The notes beneath the pieces are model-generated. The model did no database searches. It saw only the letters and a list, made by a program, of their open reading frames with translations, and had not been told where the DNA came from. DNA of 64,000 bases from Paralvinella palmiformis (lineage: Eukaryota; Annelida; Polychaeta; Terebellida; Alvinellidae), in contig JAODUP010000182.1 of assembly GCA_025642065.1 (NCBI GenBank), positions 647,436 to 711,435 on the forward strand. The letters run 5' to 3'. Shown one piece after another: positions 1 through 10,504 of the stretch (position 1 is the stretch's first letter; every line of letters begins with the position of its first letter). A program made the position numbers and the translations under genes.

Positions 1-599
1 TTTCTTGATCTGAAAACATTAAGAAAGCTCTTGCATGGTTGCCTCAGACAAGGAAATATTAATTTCCAGGAGATTTGCAGGACAAAATTACCATTTTCCA
101 GGAGAAAGTATACAAGATTTAAAGGTAATAAATCAAGATATGTGTGAAAAAGCATATGATTGATTGTTGACATTTTTTATCATACTTCTAGCTGTATCTA
201 AATTTTAACTAACACAAAATATCAAGACCATATACTGGAACTGTTTTTCTTCTACAGGCATAATATTTCTTCACAGGCTTTTTTGTTCTAAGTGGATTTC
301 TTCACAGGCAATATTCTTTTCCAGGATATTTGCTAATTTTGTAGAATTACAGGATATGGAAAATGAATTTGTTATTTTTCAGGTTTTCCAAGATGAGTGG
401 GAGCCCTGCATGGCAAGGAATGGACCATGAAAGGGAAACAAGTGCCTCAAACCAATGAAGGCAGTAATGGGACTCAAACTAAATCTGAGTGAGTACAATG
501 TTTTGCCCTCATCACTACCAATAAAGATGACATCCTGAAGAAGCACCCTATGTCCTTTAATAATATCAACTTGGCTGAGATCATTCATGACCAACTTAC
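1..599. other. Intron sequence downstream of the last visible exon
   Basis: No coding segment recognised. Positions 60-340 hold several short TTTCCAGG and TTCACAGG motifs, resembling eroded TE sequence. Confidence 0.5.
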
Positions 600-800
600 C
601 TCTTCTTTAAGTTGTTTCTTATCGTCATCAAACTGTTTCAGCCTCTCATCGAGACCGCCCTCTCCGTGTTTCTTCAGTATCTCGGCAGCCTCTGGCGTGA
701 CTAGAGCCGTGGTACTCGACTCGGCGGATATTTGCCTACGGTGGTCTTTATCTGCTTCGTCTACTAAAGTGTCGTTTGATATAAACACCAGACCATAATC
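600..800 (-). CDS. LRRFIP2: LRRFIP coiled-coil exon 3 (last visible)
   Basis: Encodes 67 residues starting DYGLVFISNDTLVDE and ending DDKKQLKEE. It matches the family segment KYGMVIIPDGT...EAAQVLE...GEGPLDVRLRKL: here EAAEILKKHGEGGLDERLKQ. Acceptor TTTACAG, donor GAG/GTAAGT, phase 0. The remaining C-terminal coiled coil must be encoded left of the window; no convincing exon is visible in 1-599. Confidence 0.9.
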
Positions 801-1783
801 CTGTAAATATTGGTGAGGAATATGATAAATATGAAGACTGTGTATGTGTTTAGAGTTTACCAATGTTTAGGCACAAAAAGATCGTTTAAGGTCCCTCATT
901 TTTGCTGCACAACAACAGGGCTGAAAATTAGCGGTCGCCAACTCGCCCTGGACACTGAGTCATATGGCCAAATCCGAAATTTTACTACCAGGGGCGTAAA
1001 ATTCAGAATTCTTGGCTATGTAGAAAGCTGGAAGATCATGGTTATCATATAATGACCGTGGTTTGAAGTTGGATGTTGAAGGAGGAATTAATTGATAGAC
1101 TTTTTATCTAAGATGATAGACTTTTTATATCTAATCTATATAATTATTGTTCCTTTTTTAATCTGACAGTCAGACATGTATACTTTCTCTATTTGAGCTA
1201 AATAAAGTTTTGTTATTTTACAACCAGTCAGTATCGTGGTTGGTTTACAAATCCCCCTGAAAAGACCTTTTATTACTTGAAATATACCTCAGAAGTACTC
1301 TCAAATGGTCTGACCCAAAGTTTTCATGGTGGGACTTATAGCACCCATGCAGCATTTGGCTCACTGGCCACACCACTCCCCATTCAGGGCCACTCACATC
1401 AGATAAGGGCCTCTAACCTATTTGTCCCAATCTGTGCCCCAGTGACAATGTCAATCCACCACCAGCTCTGACTTCAGCATTACACTGACACCACTTCTAA
1501 GAAAACCTTTGTATGGCCAGAATAATCAGTTGATTAAAATACAGTGACATAAACGGTAGAATCATATGTCAGCAGCAGGTACATATACACAGGAATCAAT
1601 AAATACCTTGCAGCAGTAAGACACATATTTTGTTCACATTATTCTTAAAATAGTCATCGTATCTATGGCAACATCACACATAAGACCATTTGAACATAAT
1701 GGATGGGAAATAATGCTATATATTTTATTATTAAAATCATTGCTCTAATTATTATCCTAAATGTCATAAATTGAATTCCATAC
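801..1783. other. LRRFIP intron, no feature recognised
   Basis: Unique AT-rich sequence. Open frames here are short and show no family resemblance. Confidence 0.5.
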
Positions 1784-1876
1784 CTCTATAAGTTTATCCC
1801 GTTGTTGTAATTGGAGTTTAAGATATCCTACTTCCTCTGTTAAGTCTGTGTTTTCACGCTTCTTCTGGTCACATTC
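1784..1876 (-). CDS. LRRFIP2: LRRFIP coiled-coil exon 2
   Basis: Encodes 31 residues starting ECDQKKRENTDLTEEVGYLK and ending QQRDKLIE. The family has a helix ending LRQRDELIE at the same place, just before the (K/D)YG(L/M)V segment. Acceptor GCTAG, donor GAG/GTATGG, phase 0 on both sides. It continues the heptad register of the preceding exon. Confidence 0.85.
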
Positions 1877-2395
1877 CTAGCAACACACACGAACATAAAT
1901 AACACAAATGCCATTCTTCAACTATAGTCAGCACATTCATATTAATAGAAGTCAGCGTAGACATTCCCAGCTTCAGTTGTTCAAGTTAACCCAATAATAA
2001 TTCAACACTTTATAAGTATACATAGTGCACTGTGATATACTGTCTCTTTTAATTACATTTTCTAATAAGTTCTGGTATAACTAGATCTTAATGCAGCTAT
2101 TGTTATAAATATAAACATACTATTTACTGTATTAAAATTAACCAATTTAACAATGTAGCATCCATTTGAAGTTATCACTTTGGGTGATCAAAGCTACAAA
2201 TGTGTAAACAAAAGTCTGACACATGAAATTAAGATTATCTACACACATACAGGCCATCCTAGTACATAGTAATATACAGATATACAGATTACACATACAA
2301 GAGGGATGTTGCAAGACCCCAATATCAAAGTTTCCCATTCTAGTGTATACTGGTGTGTGTGTGTAATTATATATATATATATATATATAAACACA

Positions 2396-3255
2396 CAGTC
2401 AGAACTTGTTAATCCGACAAGGTTTGTCACATGATAATATGTCGGAAAAACGAATGTTGGAATATCGAGTCGGTGACATACCGGTAGTCTGTGTCACATA
2501 TTTTTAGATCATAAAGATATGCCGTTGTATGTAACAAAAATAATCTAATTCACCCTTCTGTCCAGTAGAAATATCAATACGACAGCGTTTTCTCACTAGA
2601 CTTGACATATTGCTGTTATTATTTCGACAGCCATAGAAGCGAATCTGATAGCATTAGCAAGTAACTTTTATCTCCGTATTTAAACCAATATTCAATAATC
2701 ATGCACAATGATACAGAATGTCACTGAAGCCATTGATCATTTTGATGTTAGTTAATTAAAGACATTATAAAGAAATACTCGTGCCACTTAGTTCATCAGA
2801 TTAACTTATGATCTGCTCATTGGAAAAATCGCACATTTGTTTTTGTAATTAGCAGTGAATGATTATGATTCATTGATTGGCTATGAGATAGCCACAGCCA
2901 ATGGAAGCATTGCGTGTTGGTGCTTATGTTCAAGGACGATTGTAATTGGTTACGATTTAGCAATTATCACAGGTGGGTGGATTAATTAACCATTACTGAC
3001 AATATGTCAGTATGTCTTGCTGACTGAACTAGCGGAAATATTTGGCAACATTTTCGTGTTGTCGGATTAACGAGGTCATTTAACATTGAAATGTCACATT
3101 CCGTTGGTGAAATGAAGTGTCGGAGTTGGAACACAGAGGACGATTTTGTCAGATTAAAGAATCATTTATAATGGAGCTAAATCTATCACAGGCATTAATG
3201 TGTCAGATGGTGGATTTGTCAGATAAAAGATGTCCGGATTAACGGATTCTGACTG
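2396..3255. mobile_element. Pogo/Tigger-like MITE (Tc1-mariner group)
   Basis: The ends form inverted repeats of about 25 bp. The left end starts CAGTCAGAACTTGTTAATCC, and the right end read on the other strand starts CAGTCAGAATCCGTTAATCC. The right flank is TA; the left flank is CA, probably a mutated TA. CAGT termini with ATCCG beside a TA target are typical of pogo/Tigger elements. Subterminal TGTCGGAWWAACGA motifs recur inside both ends. No transposase frame is seen, so the element is non-autonomous (860 bp). Confidence 0.7.
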
Positions 3256-3295
3256 TATATGGTTAGATAGATAGATAAATAGATCAAATTTATTT

Positions 3296-3331
<36 letters not shown>

Positions 3332-4174
3332 TAGATAGATAGAGAGAGAGATACAATTTATTTATTGTTTTTCAATGACTAACTTATTCTTTGTATTAAT
3401 AACAAATGACATACTTGAAGTTGAATTACAGACCAATTTAGGATTTAGGCTGATTAGCAGTTGCCTGCAGGGCGGAATTATCTATTAGCATAATTGTTAT
3501 TGCAAATTTAATCCTTTCCTTTAAGAAAAGACTGCATATAAAATTAGAGCTACACATCCAATAAATGTATCTTTTAAATACTAGGCACAGACTTAATAAC
3601 ATTTCCTATCCGAAGGGATTAGTTCATACATGTCACCATGATGATGCTAGAAACAATAATTAAACTTTAGCAATTTTAGCACATATTACCCATAATCAAA
3701 GGTCTAGTAATATTTGCTCTGTGTGTATGTTCATTAATAATGACAGCAACATCCAAACTGATAACAGCCCACATCAATTATTTCTAAACCATACAATTAT
3801 CAACAGTCATATTAGAAAAGATTTAATATCACAGCATAAATGATTAATTAGGTTGTATACATGTAATTGCCTAATATATATATATATATATATATATATG
3901 ATTCCATTAAAATTATAAGATTTTATTCAATGTATTTCAATTGTTATCTAGCTAAATGTATAATTGACCGTGGTGATATTTCTGATAATTTTCCCAAGTG
4001 GATGCAGGTGCACGCACAGACATACACATGCACAAAATATTTTGACAACTGAAATTACTCAGTTATTTGGGTTGAGTGAAATAAATGATAATATCATATT
4101 GCTGTGTTCATTGGAGATAAGAGATTTATAGCTACATATGTAATAAAGTATCAGGAGTATAAATTATCACTTAC
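3256..4174. other. LRRFIP intron with TA and GATA microsatellites
   Basis: Holds (TA)n at about 3299-3329 grading into (GATA)n, and another (TA)n at 3873-3899. Nothing else recognised. Confidence 0.5.
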
Positions 4175-4345
4175 CCTACACTTATCTTTGTGTTCACGTT
4201 GTAGTTCCAAGTGTTCCTCGGATAGATCTTCGAGTCTATCTTTCAGTAGATCCACCTCGTACCTTAACATCTGTTTGTCATTGTCTAATTGAGCGTTGTC
4301 CATCATCGCCTTAGTGTAACGTTCATCGAGCTCATATAGCTCTTT
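4175..4345 (-). CDS. LRRFIP2: LRRFIP coiled-coil exon 1
   Basis: Encodes 57 residues from KELYELDERY to EHKDKCR. The core DNAQLDNDKQMLRYEVDLLK matches the family signature NAQLDNEK...YQVDTLKD, the start of the coiled coil that in vertebrates carries dimerisation and Flightless-I binding. Heptad-spaced Leu/Met/Val residues run throughout. Acceptor GATACAG, donor AGG/GTAAGT (consensus), phase 0 on both sides. Confidence 0.9.
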
Positions 4346-4484
4346 CTGTATCAGAATAGATGTTATTATCATTCAGTAAATATTAGCCAATTTGATCATA
4401 AATACTGCTATATTTTGTAAGTACAGTGAAGAATTAGTGGGCAGAGAACTCACACTTATACCCCAAAAATTATGTTACTTGTGG

Positions 4485-4805
4485 AGCCGTGATAGCACAG
4501 TTAGTTAGAGCGTAGAACTCGTAGCCGAACGGTCGCAGGTTCGAGGCTCCGTGAGCTGTAATGCTGTCATGTGGCGACTGGTTCACTCAACCATAACAAA
4601 TTAGTACCTGACAGGACGCTATGGCTATGTGTGAGTAACGCTTTGAGCCTATAATGGCAGCATGCGTCGTATGCTCCATTGGGAGTTGAGATATGTGCTG
4701 GATGGAAACAGGTCTGAGTCAGGGATAATAATATTGTAAATAATATTGTAAAGTGCCTTAAAGCAGCTTCTAGCTGAATAGGGTACTGTATAAATATAAC
4801 ATATT
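4485..4805 (+). mobile_element. tRNA-derived SINE with L2-like tail
   Basis: The head is tRNA-like: box A region GATAGCACAGTTAGTTAGAG and box B GCAGGTTCGAGGCTC about 35 bp later. The 3' end, from ATTGTAAAGTGCCTTAAAGC to the TATAAATA repeat end, resembles the conserved 3' tail shared by L2-clade LINEs and their SINE partners. It lies antisense to the LRRFIP gene in the intron between two coiled-coil exons. Confidence 0.6.
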
Positions 4806-4845
4806 AGTATTACTTTGTACAGGAAGAAGTGTCCTATGTAACATT

Positions 4846-5385
4846 TCATCAACTAGAGTACAAATATCAACTTCGGCGGAACTCTGTAATACGCTGATGT
4901 CATCAACTAGAGTACAAATATCAACCTCGGCGGAACTCTGTAATACGCTGATGTCATCAACTAGAGTACAAATATCAACCTCGGCGGAACTCTGTAATAC
5001 GCTGATGTCATCAACTAGAGTACAAATATCAACCTCGGCGGAACTCTGTAATACGCTGATGTCATCAACTAGAGTACAAATATCAACCTCGGCGGAACTC
5101 TGTAATACGCTGATGTCATCAACTAGAGTACAAATATCAACCTCGGCGGAACTCTGTAATACGCTGATGTCATCAACTAGAGTACAAATATCAACCTCGG
5201 CGGAACTCTGTAATATGCTGATGTCATCAACTAGAGTACAAATATCAACCTCGGTGGAACTCTGTAATACGCTGATGTCATCAACTAGAGTACAAATATC
5301 AACCTCGGTGGAACTCTGTAATACGCTGATGTCATCAGCTAGAGTACAAATATCAACTTCGGTGGAACTCTGTAATACGCTGATG
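4846..5385. repeat. 54-bp minisatellite, 10 near-perfect copies
   Basis: Copies start at 4846, 4900, 4954 and so on every 54 bp to 5332. They differ only at a few sites (CTTCGG/CCTCGG, GGCGG/GGTGG, one AACTAG/AGCTAG), with the variants clustered at the array ends. Since 54 is a multiple of three and the unit lacks stops, frames stay open on both strands; on the gene strand the 18-residue unit reads ISVLQSSAEVDICTLVDD. The array sits in the LRRFIP intron between 6198 and 4345. No good donor borders it, so it is called a repeat rather than an exon. Confidence 0.9.
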
Positions 5386-5724
5386 GGCTTTGGGTGGGGG
5401 TGGTTCACCAACAGGTAACTAGAGAACCATCATCAGACTGCATAAAAATGAACGAAACTTCAAAACAGCCAGTACGAATGGATGATAGATCCTTTATGAC
5501 AAAATGGTCACAGTGGACATAATTTGTCAATTAAAGAGGATCCTATACATTTATCATTGTTCTACATGTTATGGACAAAATGATCATCACCACTGGGTAA
5601 AATATGTTATCAAATACAACCAAGAGACTGACAAGTTGCCTGTGTCAGACATCACAAATATTGTACTGCAAACCTGGTAATTTACTGCTTACACTGAGTA
5701 CACTACTGTTTGTACAGTATCAAA

Positions 5725-5911
5725 GATGATGATATGTTTTACAGTCACTTTTGTGAGTAAGGTAGGCTAAATGGGCCGAGCGATGTCCAAAAGTAACGAG
5801 GCAAAGTCAAAGATGAAACACCCTTCAGCTATATGCCCACGCCGAGATTCAAACTCAGGTGGTAGTGATCTGTGGTCCAAGGCACTACCAGTTAGACCAT
5901 GGAGGCACCCT
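5725..5911 (-). mobile_element. tRNA-derived SINE, type A
   Basis: Member of the commonest SINE in the window. On its sense strand it has box A (TGGTCTAACTGGTAGTGC), box B (GAGTTTGAATCTCGG), then a constant body running through GGGCATAT, TTTCATCTTTGACTTTGC and GCCCATTTAGCCTACC to a CATCATC-like tail. Same strand as LRRFIP. Confidence 0.75.
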
Positions 5912-6197
5912 ACTAAAGAGCTAATTCTGGTAAGACAACATGCAATTTTCACGTCAGGTTTCTAAACAGTAGGACATTAATTCTTATATCGTACAAAAAA
6001 ATCAAATACAGTAAATGCATTGCTTTATGTCATTCAAATGAACGATCCCACAGATAAATCTGATGAGTCTATTGATTTACGAAAGAGAAAATCCTTTACA
6101 CCAGATAAACCGTGGTCTGACATAAATGATGGGTGGTGGGGCATTAAACTAAAACACAGTGCTGACCAACCATTACATTATATCAAAATAATCATAC

Positions 6198-6269
6198 CTT
6201 GAGCAGCTGCATGTCATCCGTATCTTCGCTGTCTTGCCTCGATGTAGCATAGCGACTGGTAAGTAATGG
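6198..6269 (-). CDS. LRRFIP2: LRRFIP linker exon leading into the coiled coil
   Basis: Encodes 24 residues from PLLTSRYATSRQDSEDTDDM to QLLK, between acceptor TCTTTAG and donor AAG/GTATGA, phase 0 on both sides. The acidic SEDTDD stretch precedes the long helix, as in relatives where a Ser/Asp-rich segment leads into the coiled coil. Joining to the next exon gives QLLK-KELYELDERY, a continuous helical heptad pattern. Confidence 0.75.
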
Positions 6270-6480
6270 CTAAAGAGATTGAAAATATGTTGTGTTAGCA
6301 GCACACAACATATAAATGTGTATTCCACGTTGTTAATAAAGAGAAACTGTTACAGAATAGACACTGTTACCACACTTATCTATAATAATGATGTCAGTGT
6401 GCTACACCAGTGTCATATGATGACGTTATGATGACAAATAATATTATTAGACCTCTATGATGAAAGAAATTATACAATAC

Positions 6481-6528
6481 CTTGCTCGGAGTTGATTTGT
6501 TTAAGATTTTGCCCTCTTTCTCTTCCGC
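6481..6528 (-). CDS. LRRFIP2: LRRFIP small linker exon (16 codons)
   Basis: Encodes AEEKEGKILNKSTPSK between an acceptor CCACAG preceded by a C-rich tract and a donor AAG/GTATTG. It is phase 0 on both sides and 48 bp long. The linker between the basic helix and the coiled coil is the part of LRRFIP genes where alternative exons are most common, and a short Lys/Ser-rich exon is typical there. Too short to assign by homology alone; it is supported by frame, splice sites and position between two certain exons. Confidence 0.65.
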
Positions 6529-6597
6529 CTGTGGGTGGGGGGGAGATGGAAAAAATGGTTAATAGGTCATGAATACCATTACAGCTGCAACATTAAC

Positions 6598-6895
6598 CAG
6601 GGTTCATACACATTTTGACATCTCAGATTCCAGGACTTTCCAGGACCTTTCAATGTCAAATTCAAGGACCTTTTCAATGAATTCACAAACTTTTAACGCG
6701 CAAAGATACACCCATATTTAGGAAGAAGTGTAACAACTGAATTCCTGTATGCTTATGATTAGAAATTTAGATCTATATGTCCAAATTCCAGGACTTTCAA
6801 AGACTTCTACAAAAATTCCAAGACTTTCCAGGCCTGGAATCCAAGTTTTCAAATTTAAGGACTTTCCAGGTTTTCAAGGATCTGTGCAAACCCTG
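6598..6895. mobile_element. hAT-like MITE with CAGGGTT termini
   Basis: Begins CAGGGTTCATACA and ends (reverse strand) CAGGGTTTGCACAG. Both ends are followed inward by repeats of CCAGGACTTTCCAGG type. Inverted CAGGGTT ends with CCTGGAAA-rich interiors are characteristic of widespread non-autonomous hAT families. The flanking target duplication is not clear. It lies in the LRRFIP intron just upstream (gene sense) of the 48-bp exon. Confidence 0.65.
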
Positions 6896-7270
6896 TTAAC
6901 GTAACAAGTTCACCTACTCTAGAATATCATAAACAAACACACAAAAGTCTTTTAAAGACTACTCTTGAATTTGGTAAATACAAAAATCTAGAGCCTTTTA
7001 TGAAGTAACATATTCTCAGCATGAATGAGAATAACGGGACGAGCACAAAATGTTAATCTGATAACAAGATAAAAAATAAACGAATAAAATAAACAAATAA
7101 ACCAAAAACAAGCCCCCAAGGCAAACAAGACATCGCCACACCTTAGTTTATTAAAGTGGACTCATCACATTTAATTGTATACGGACAACTTCTACTAGAT
7201 TCTTATCATTCGAAAGACTGATAATTTAAACTGGAGATATACATCTAGATTTTAACAACAATAACTCTAC

Positions 7271-7357
7271 CTCTCTCTGTTGACGCTCTATCTCTCGCAT
7301 TCGTATCTCTCTGGCAGTACGACGGGCCGCTTGACGTGCAGCAATCCGGTGCTCCGC
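7271..7357 (-). CDS. LRRFIP2: LRRFIP conserved basic-helix exon
   Basis: Encodes 29 residues from AEHRIAARQAARRTAREI to RMREIERQQRE. This is the most conserved block of the LRRFIP family (vertebrate form AEARLAAKRAARAEAREI followed by RMRELERQQKE) and is the reason for the gene call. It is a strongly basic, Arg-rich amphipathic helix. The acceptor is CTGTAG and the donor GAG/GTAGAG; both borders are phase 0, so it joins equally well to exon 1 or to the acidic exon. I did not find the IYQVQKK-type exon that often follows in vertebrate LRRFIP2. Confidence 0.9.
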
Positions 7358-8143
7358 CTACAGAGAAACAAACGATACTATAATTTTTTGGGAAACTCTG
7401 TGAGTAGTACATTTATCTGGGCGAGTGTGTGAGTGTATGTACATCTTAAATTACTCAGTGATTTTGTGCCCATCACCCCCCCCCCATGTGAAAAGTAGCA
7501 ATACAACATAATCTGAAAGCACAAACAAATATGTTTGTAATACAATGACAATATTAAATAATCTGTGAGTGTGTATATACGTATACACAAACTTCCTGGT
7601 ACCAAAATACATCTAGTTCAGTTATCATTATGACTGCAGTTTAATTACAAAACTGGCAAATCTTGTTCTCCAGTTCACATTCAGTTTCCTAAAAAAACAC
7701 AAATGCAGACTGAGCTGTACTAAAAATAGCATCAAAGACAAAGAAGCCCGACATTATCATTTAGGGGCTGACAATGAACCTGAAAGCAGTGAAACAGCAA
7801 ATAAGGAATTAAGATATCCATCCGGCATATTACATCACATAGAAACAGAAGGAAAAAAGCTGAGCCTGTAATACAAACAAATGTTCTAAAGCTGTTTATG
7901 TTGGGAGGTTCTCTCTAAATCAGCTTTTACTATATTTCACTTGACATAGTAGCCACCTAGCGAGAAAAAAGGAAGTTATCAACTCGGTTACATGTAGGAA
8001 ATATGAGAGCAAACGTATTATATCCTGCCCCAAAGGACTACATTCACTTATACACATTAAAAAAAATCATATATAAATGTACTGAAATATGTCTTTTATC
8101 CAGGTGGACACACGTACACGCACAAATACACACCAGTATTTAC
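7358..8143. other. LRRFIP intron, no feature recognised
   Basis: AT-rich unique sequence with one C9 run near 7480. No exon found in it. Confidence 0.5.
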
Positions 8144-9904
8144 CTCATCATTCATCTGTTCGAAATCATGTACAGGAAACTGTGAATCATTTTCCTCACC
8201 AGTCCAGCTTCGGTCTGACTTAGTGTGTGAATCCGATGTCTCAATCAGCTTCCAGGTATGCTCCTCATTGTGTGTACCACGACGATCATCACTGGTGGCG
8301 CTACTGCCAGCGGGATGTTTGGACTCTTTGTCCTGGGAATTCTTGGCAGCTTTGCCAGCCTTGTACTTGTTCAGAAGCGCGCACACCTTATCTATCCGAT
8401 CCTCAGCATCGGGTGTAACAGGCGAGATCTCAAATGGTTTGGCCTTGTACTGCTTTTCTTTGGCATTATTCACAGACAACTTAATGTCCCGTTCAGTCTC
8501 AGATTTGCTGTCTTTTGTTAACTCATGTTTGACTGATTGCGTCACCTCATTGGTGTTCACGTCACATTTATTCACCTTTTTCGCGCCACCACAAGAGCAA
8601 TCAGTTCTGTGTTCCAATCCAAGTTCCAATTCATTTTGGGAATCATGTTCGGTATTAATTTCAGATTTGTTTTGGAAATCGCGTTCAGAATCATTTTCAG
8701 ATTCATGTTCCGATTCATATCCGTCAGCTGACTGTACTGAGCCAACCTTGGCCTCCGATTGGTCAGGTTCCACTAGACCAGTTGCGCATGATTGGCCAAC
8801 ATCAACTGGAGAAGAACCCGATGATTGGTCGAGCCAAACTGATGTCGTTTCGTGTGATTGGTCATTGCCAACATCTGAATCCAATTTGGTGGCATCCTCT
8901 ACTGACCCAGTTACTTCTTTTGCAGGTTCCAATTCATCAACAACGTCGTCGATGTCTGACAGAGAGAACTCACAGTCCATGCCTTCAGAATCAGAATCCT
9001 CATTAGGAACACTGAGAGCAGTTTCCGTCTCTACCATCACTGTCTCATTCTGTGGCTTCATGGAGTGAACAAAATCCATCTCATTGTTGTTATGTAGACA
9101 AGAACTGGTCACATCACTATTTGGCTTTCCAGGATCAACTGTGTTCTGGTGATCACTAACAGTAAGTTCAATATTTTCTTCTTCGAGCTCAATAGAATTA
9201 TCCTTCATGGCCGAGGGAGATACTGATGGGGAGGACTCTTTATTATGTTGAAAGTCATCGCTTACTTCCTCTGACACACACAGGTCTTCAGTTGTGTCAC
9301 CAGTTACTGTATCACTTCCATCTAATTTGACTTCATGACACTTGCTGTCCGAAGCCTCTCCGATGTTTGGATGTGCTTCATAGCAACCATTCACTTCCGC
9401 ATTACTCTCTACAGTTCCATTACCTAAATCGTACAACTCCAGACCCATACCACTTCCACTGAGGGAGACTTCAATGCCAGCTGGTTCCATATGGTTCACA
9501 TCACCAGAGGTACTTACCTTCTGTGCTGCATCCATGACATCGCGATGCTCCGAATCAAACGATTTTAAACATTCCTCCAATTCAGACATTACTTCTACAT
9601 CTCTAGAACCAACATCATCCACTAGAGCAATTTCCATCACCTGCAGGTCAGCTCGTTCATCATCGCATAAATTACATTCATTGCCGGATTCTGATGATGG
9701 AAGGGGAATATTTGTAACATCGCTCACTGATGATGGTGATGATGTATTATTGGACTGTGATGAAAATTCTTGTGGCACACATTTGGATAAAGGTGATGGC
9801 GGATCTGAACAATAAGCCGATTCCGAGCTCGACTCCGTCAGCCGGCTTTCGTTATCGCTTGATTTAATTTTGTCCTTGGCATCTTTTCCGTTTTCATTCC
9901 CCAT
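8144..9904 (-). CDS. LRRFIP2: LRRFIP long acidic exon (alternative first exon or cassette)
   Basis: A 1761-bp open exon of 587 codons ending GAG then GTAAAT (donor, phase 0). It opens at an ATG with A at -3 and G at +4, and an in-frame stop lies five codons upstream. Translation could therefore start here. Alternatively the bases TTAAG just before the ATG act as an acceptor, joining in phase 0 to exon 1. The product is rich in Ser, Glu and Asp and looks disordered. It has imperfect repeats around DQS (about residues 345-395) and SE/EH (about 400-440), a CxCGG patch, and one helix-like segment at about 502-522 containing DRIDKVCALLNKYKAGK. If translated from this ATG the start MGNENG fits the N-myristoylation pattern (Gly2, small residue at 6). 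Human LRRFIP1 also has a large acidic exon, but near its C-terminus; I see no direct homology. Specific function unknown. Confidence 0.75.
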
Positions 9905-10323
9905 CTTAACCAGACATTAACAGACGACTAAACAAATTGCAATTTACGGAAACAGTTTTTCTGCATAACCCTTCTATGTCAATCAGTTCTCACCTGCCAT
10001 CGATTAATTTTGTCACCACTGCGGAAGCAGAACAAAATTGGTTAATTTGCCAGGTTATGAGACAAATGATAAAATCAAGCACAGGAAACACAAGGGTAAT
10101 GCTAAATCACCTGCCCATGTGGTTGTGGTATAATCACATTGAGTAAATAGTAGAAAGAAACATAAAAATACCACCACTACATAAACTATCATATGATACA
10201 GGAACTTATTTATCAAACAGCATTCTATGTGACATCAGTGATGGAACATTTGGTGTTTGTGCGCCAATTTACCAGAAAAATGTACTGCTTTTAACACAAC
10301 TCACATCTATCTCAAGATATAAA

Positions 10324-10504
10324 TGTTGCTGTTTTATGGCCACTTTTGTGCACAAGGTGCACTAAATAGGCCAAGGAACATCCAAAGTTAATAAGGCGAG
10401 GTGAAAGAAGATATACCCTTCTGACATAGCCCGGTCAGGGGTTGAACCCAGGTGCTATAGATCAGTGCTCAACAGCACTACCAGTTAGGCCATTGAGGTA
10501 TCCC
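10324..10504 (-). mobile_element. tRNA-derived SINE, type B
   Basis: Second subfamily. The sense strand reads GGCCTAACTGGTAGTGCT (box A), then ACCTGGGTTCAACCCC (box B), then GGGCTATGTCAGAAGGGTAT and the same body as type A with GTGCACCTTGTGCACAAAAG near the 3' end. Same strand as LRRFIP. Confidence 0.7.

Noticed and set aside
361..497. Plus-strand interval with acceptor TTTTTCAG and donor GTGAGT
   Set aside because: All frames contain stops and it opposes the LRRFIP gene; likely chance splice-like sites.
4770..5418. Long open frames of 213 (minus) and 173 (plus) codons
   Set aside because: Both are the 54-bp minisatellite read through; no splice donor or homology supports a protein.
8223..9068. 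281-codon plus-strand frame
   Set aside because: Antisense shadow of the acidic LRRFIP exon, whose Ser/Glu codons leave the complement open.
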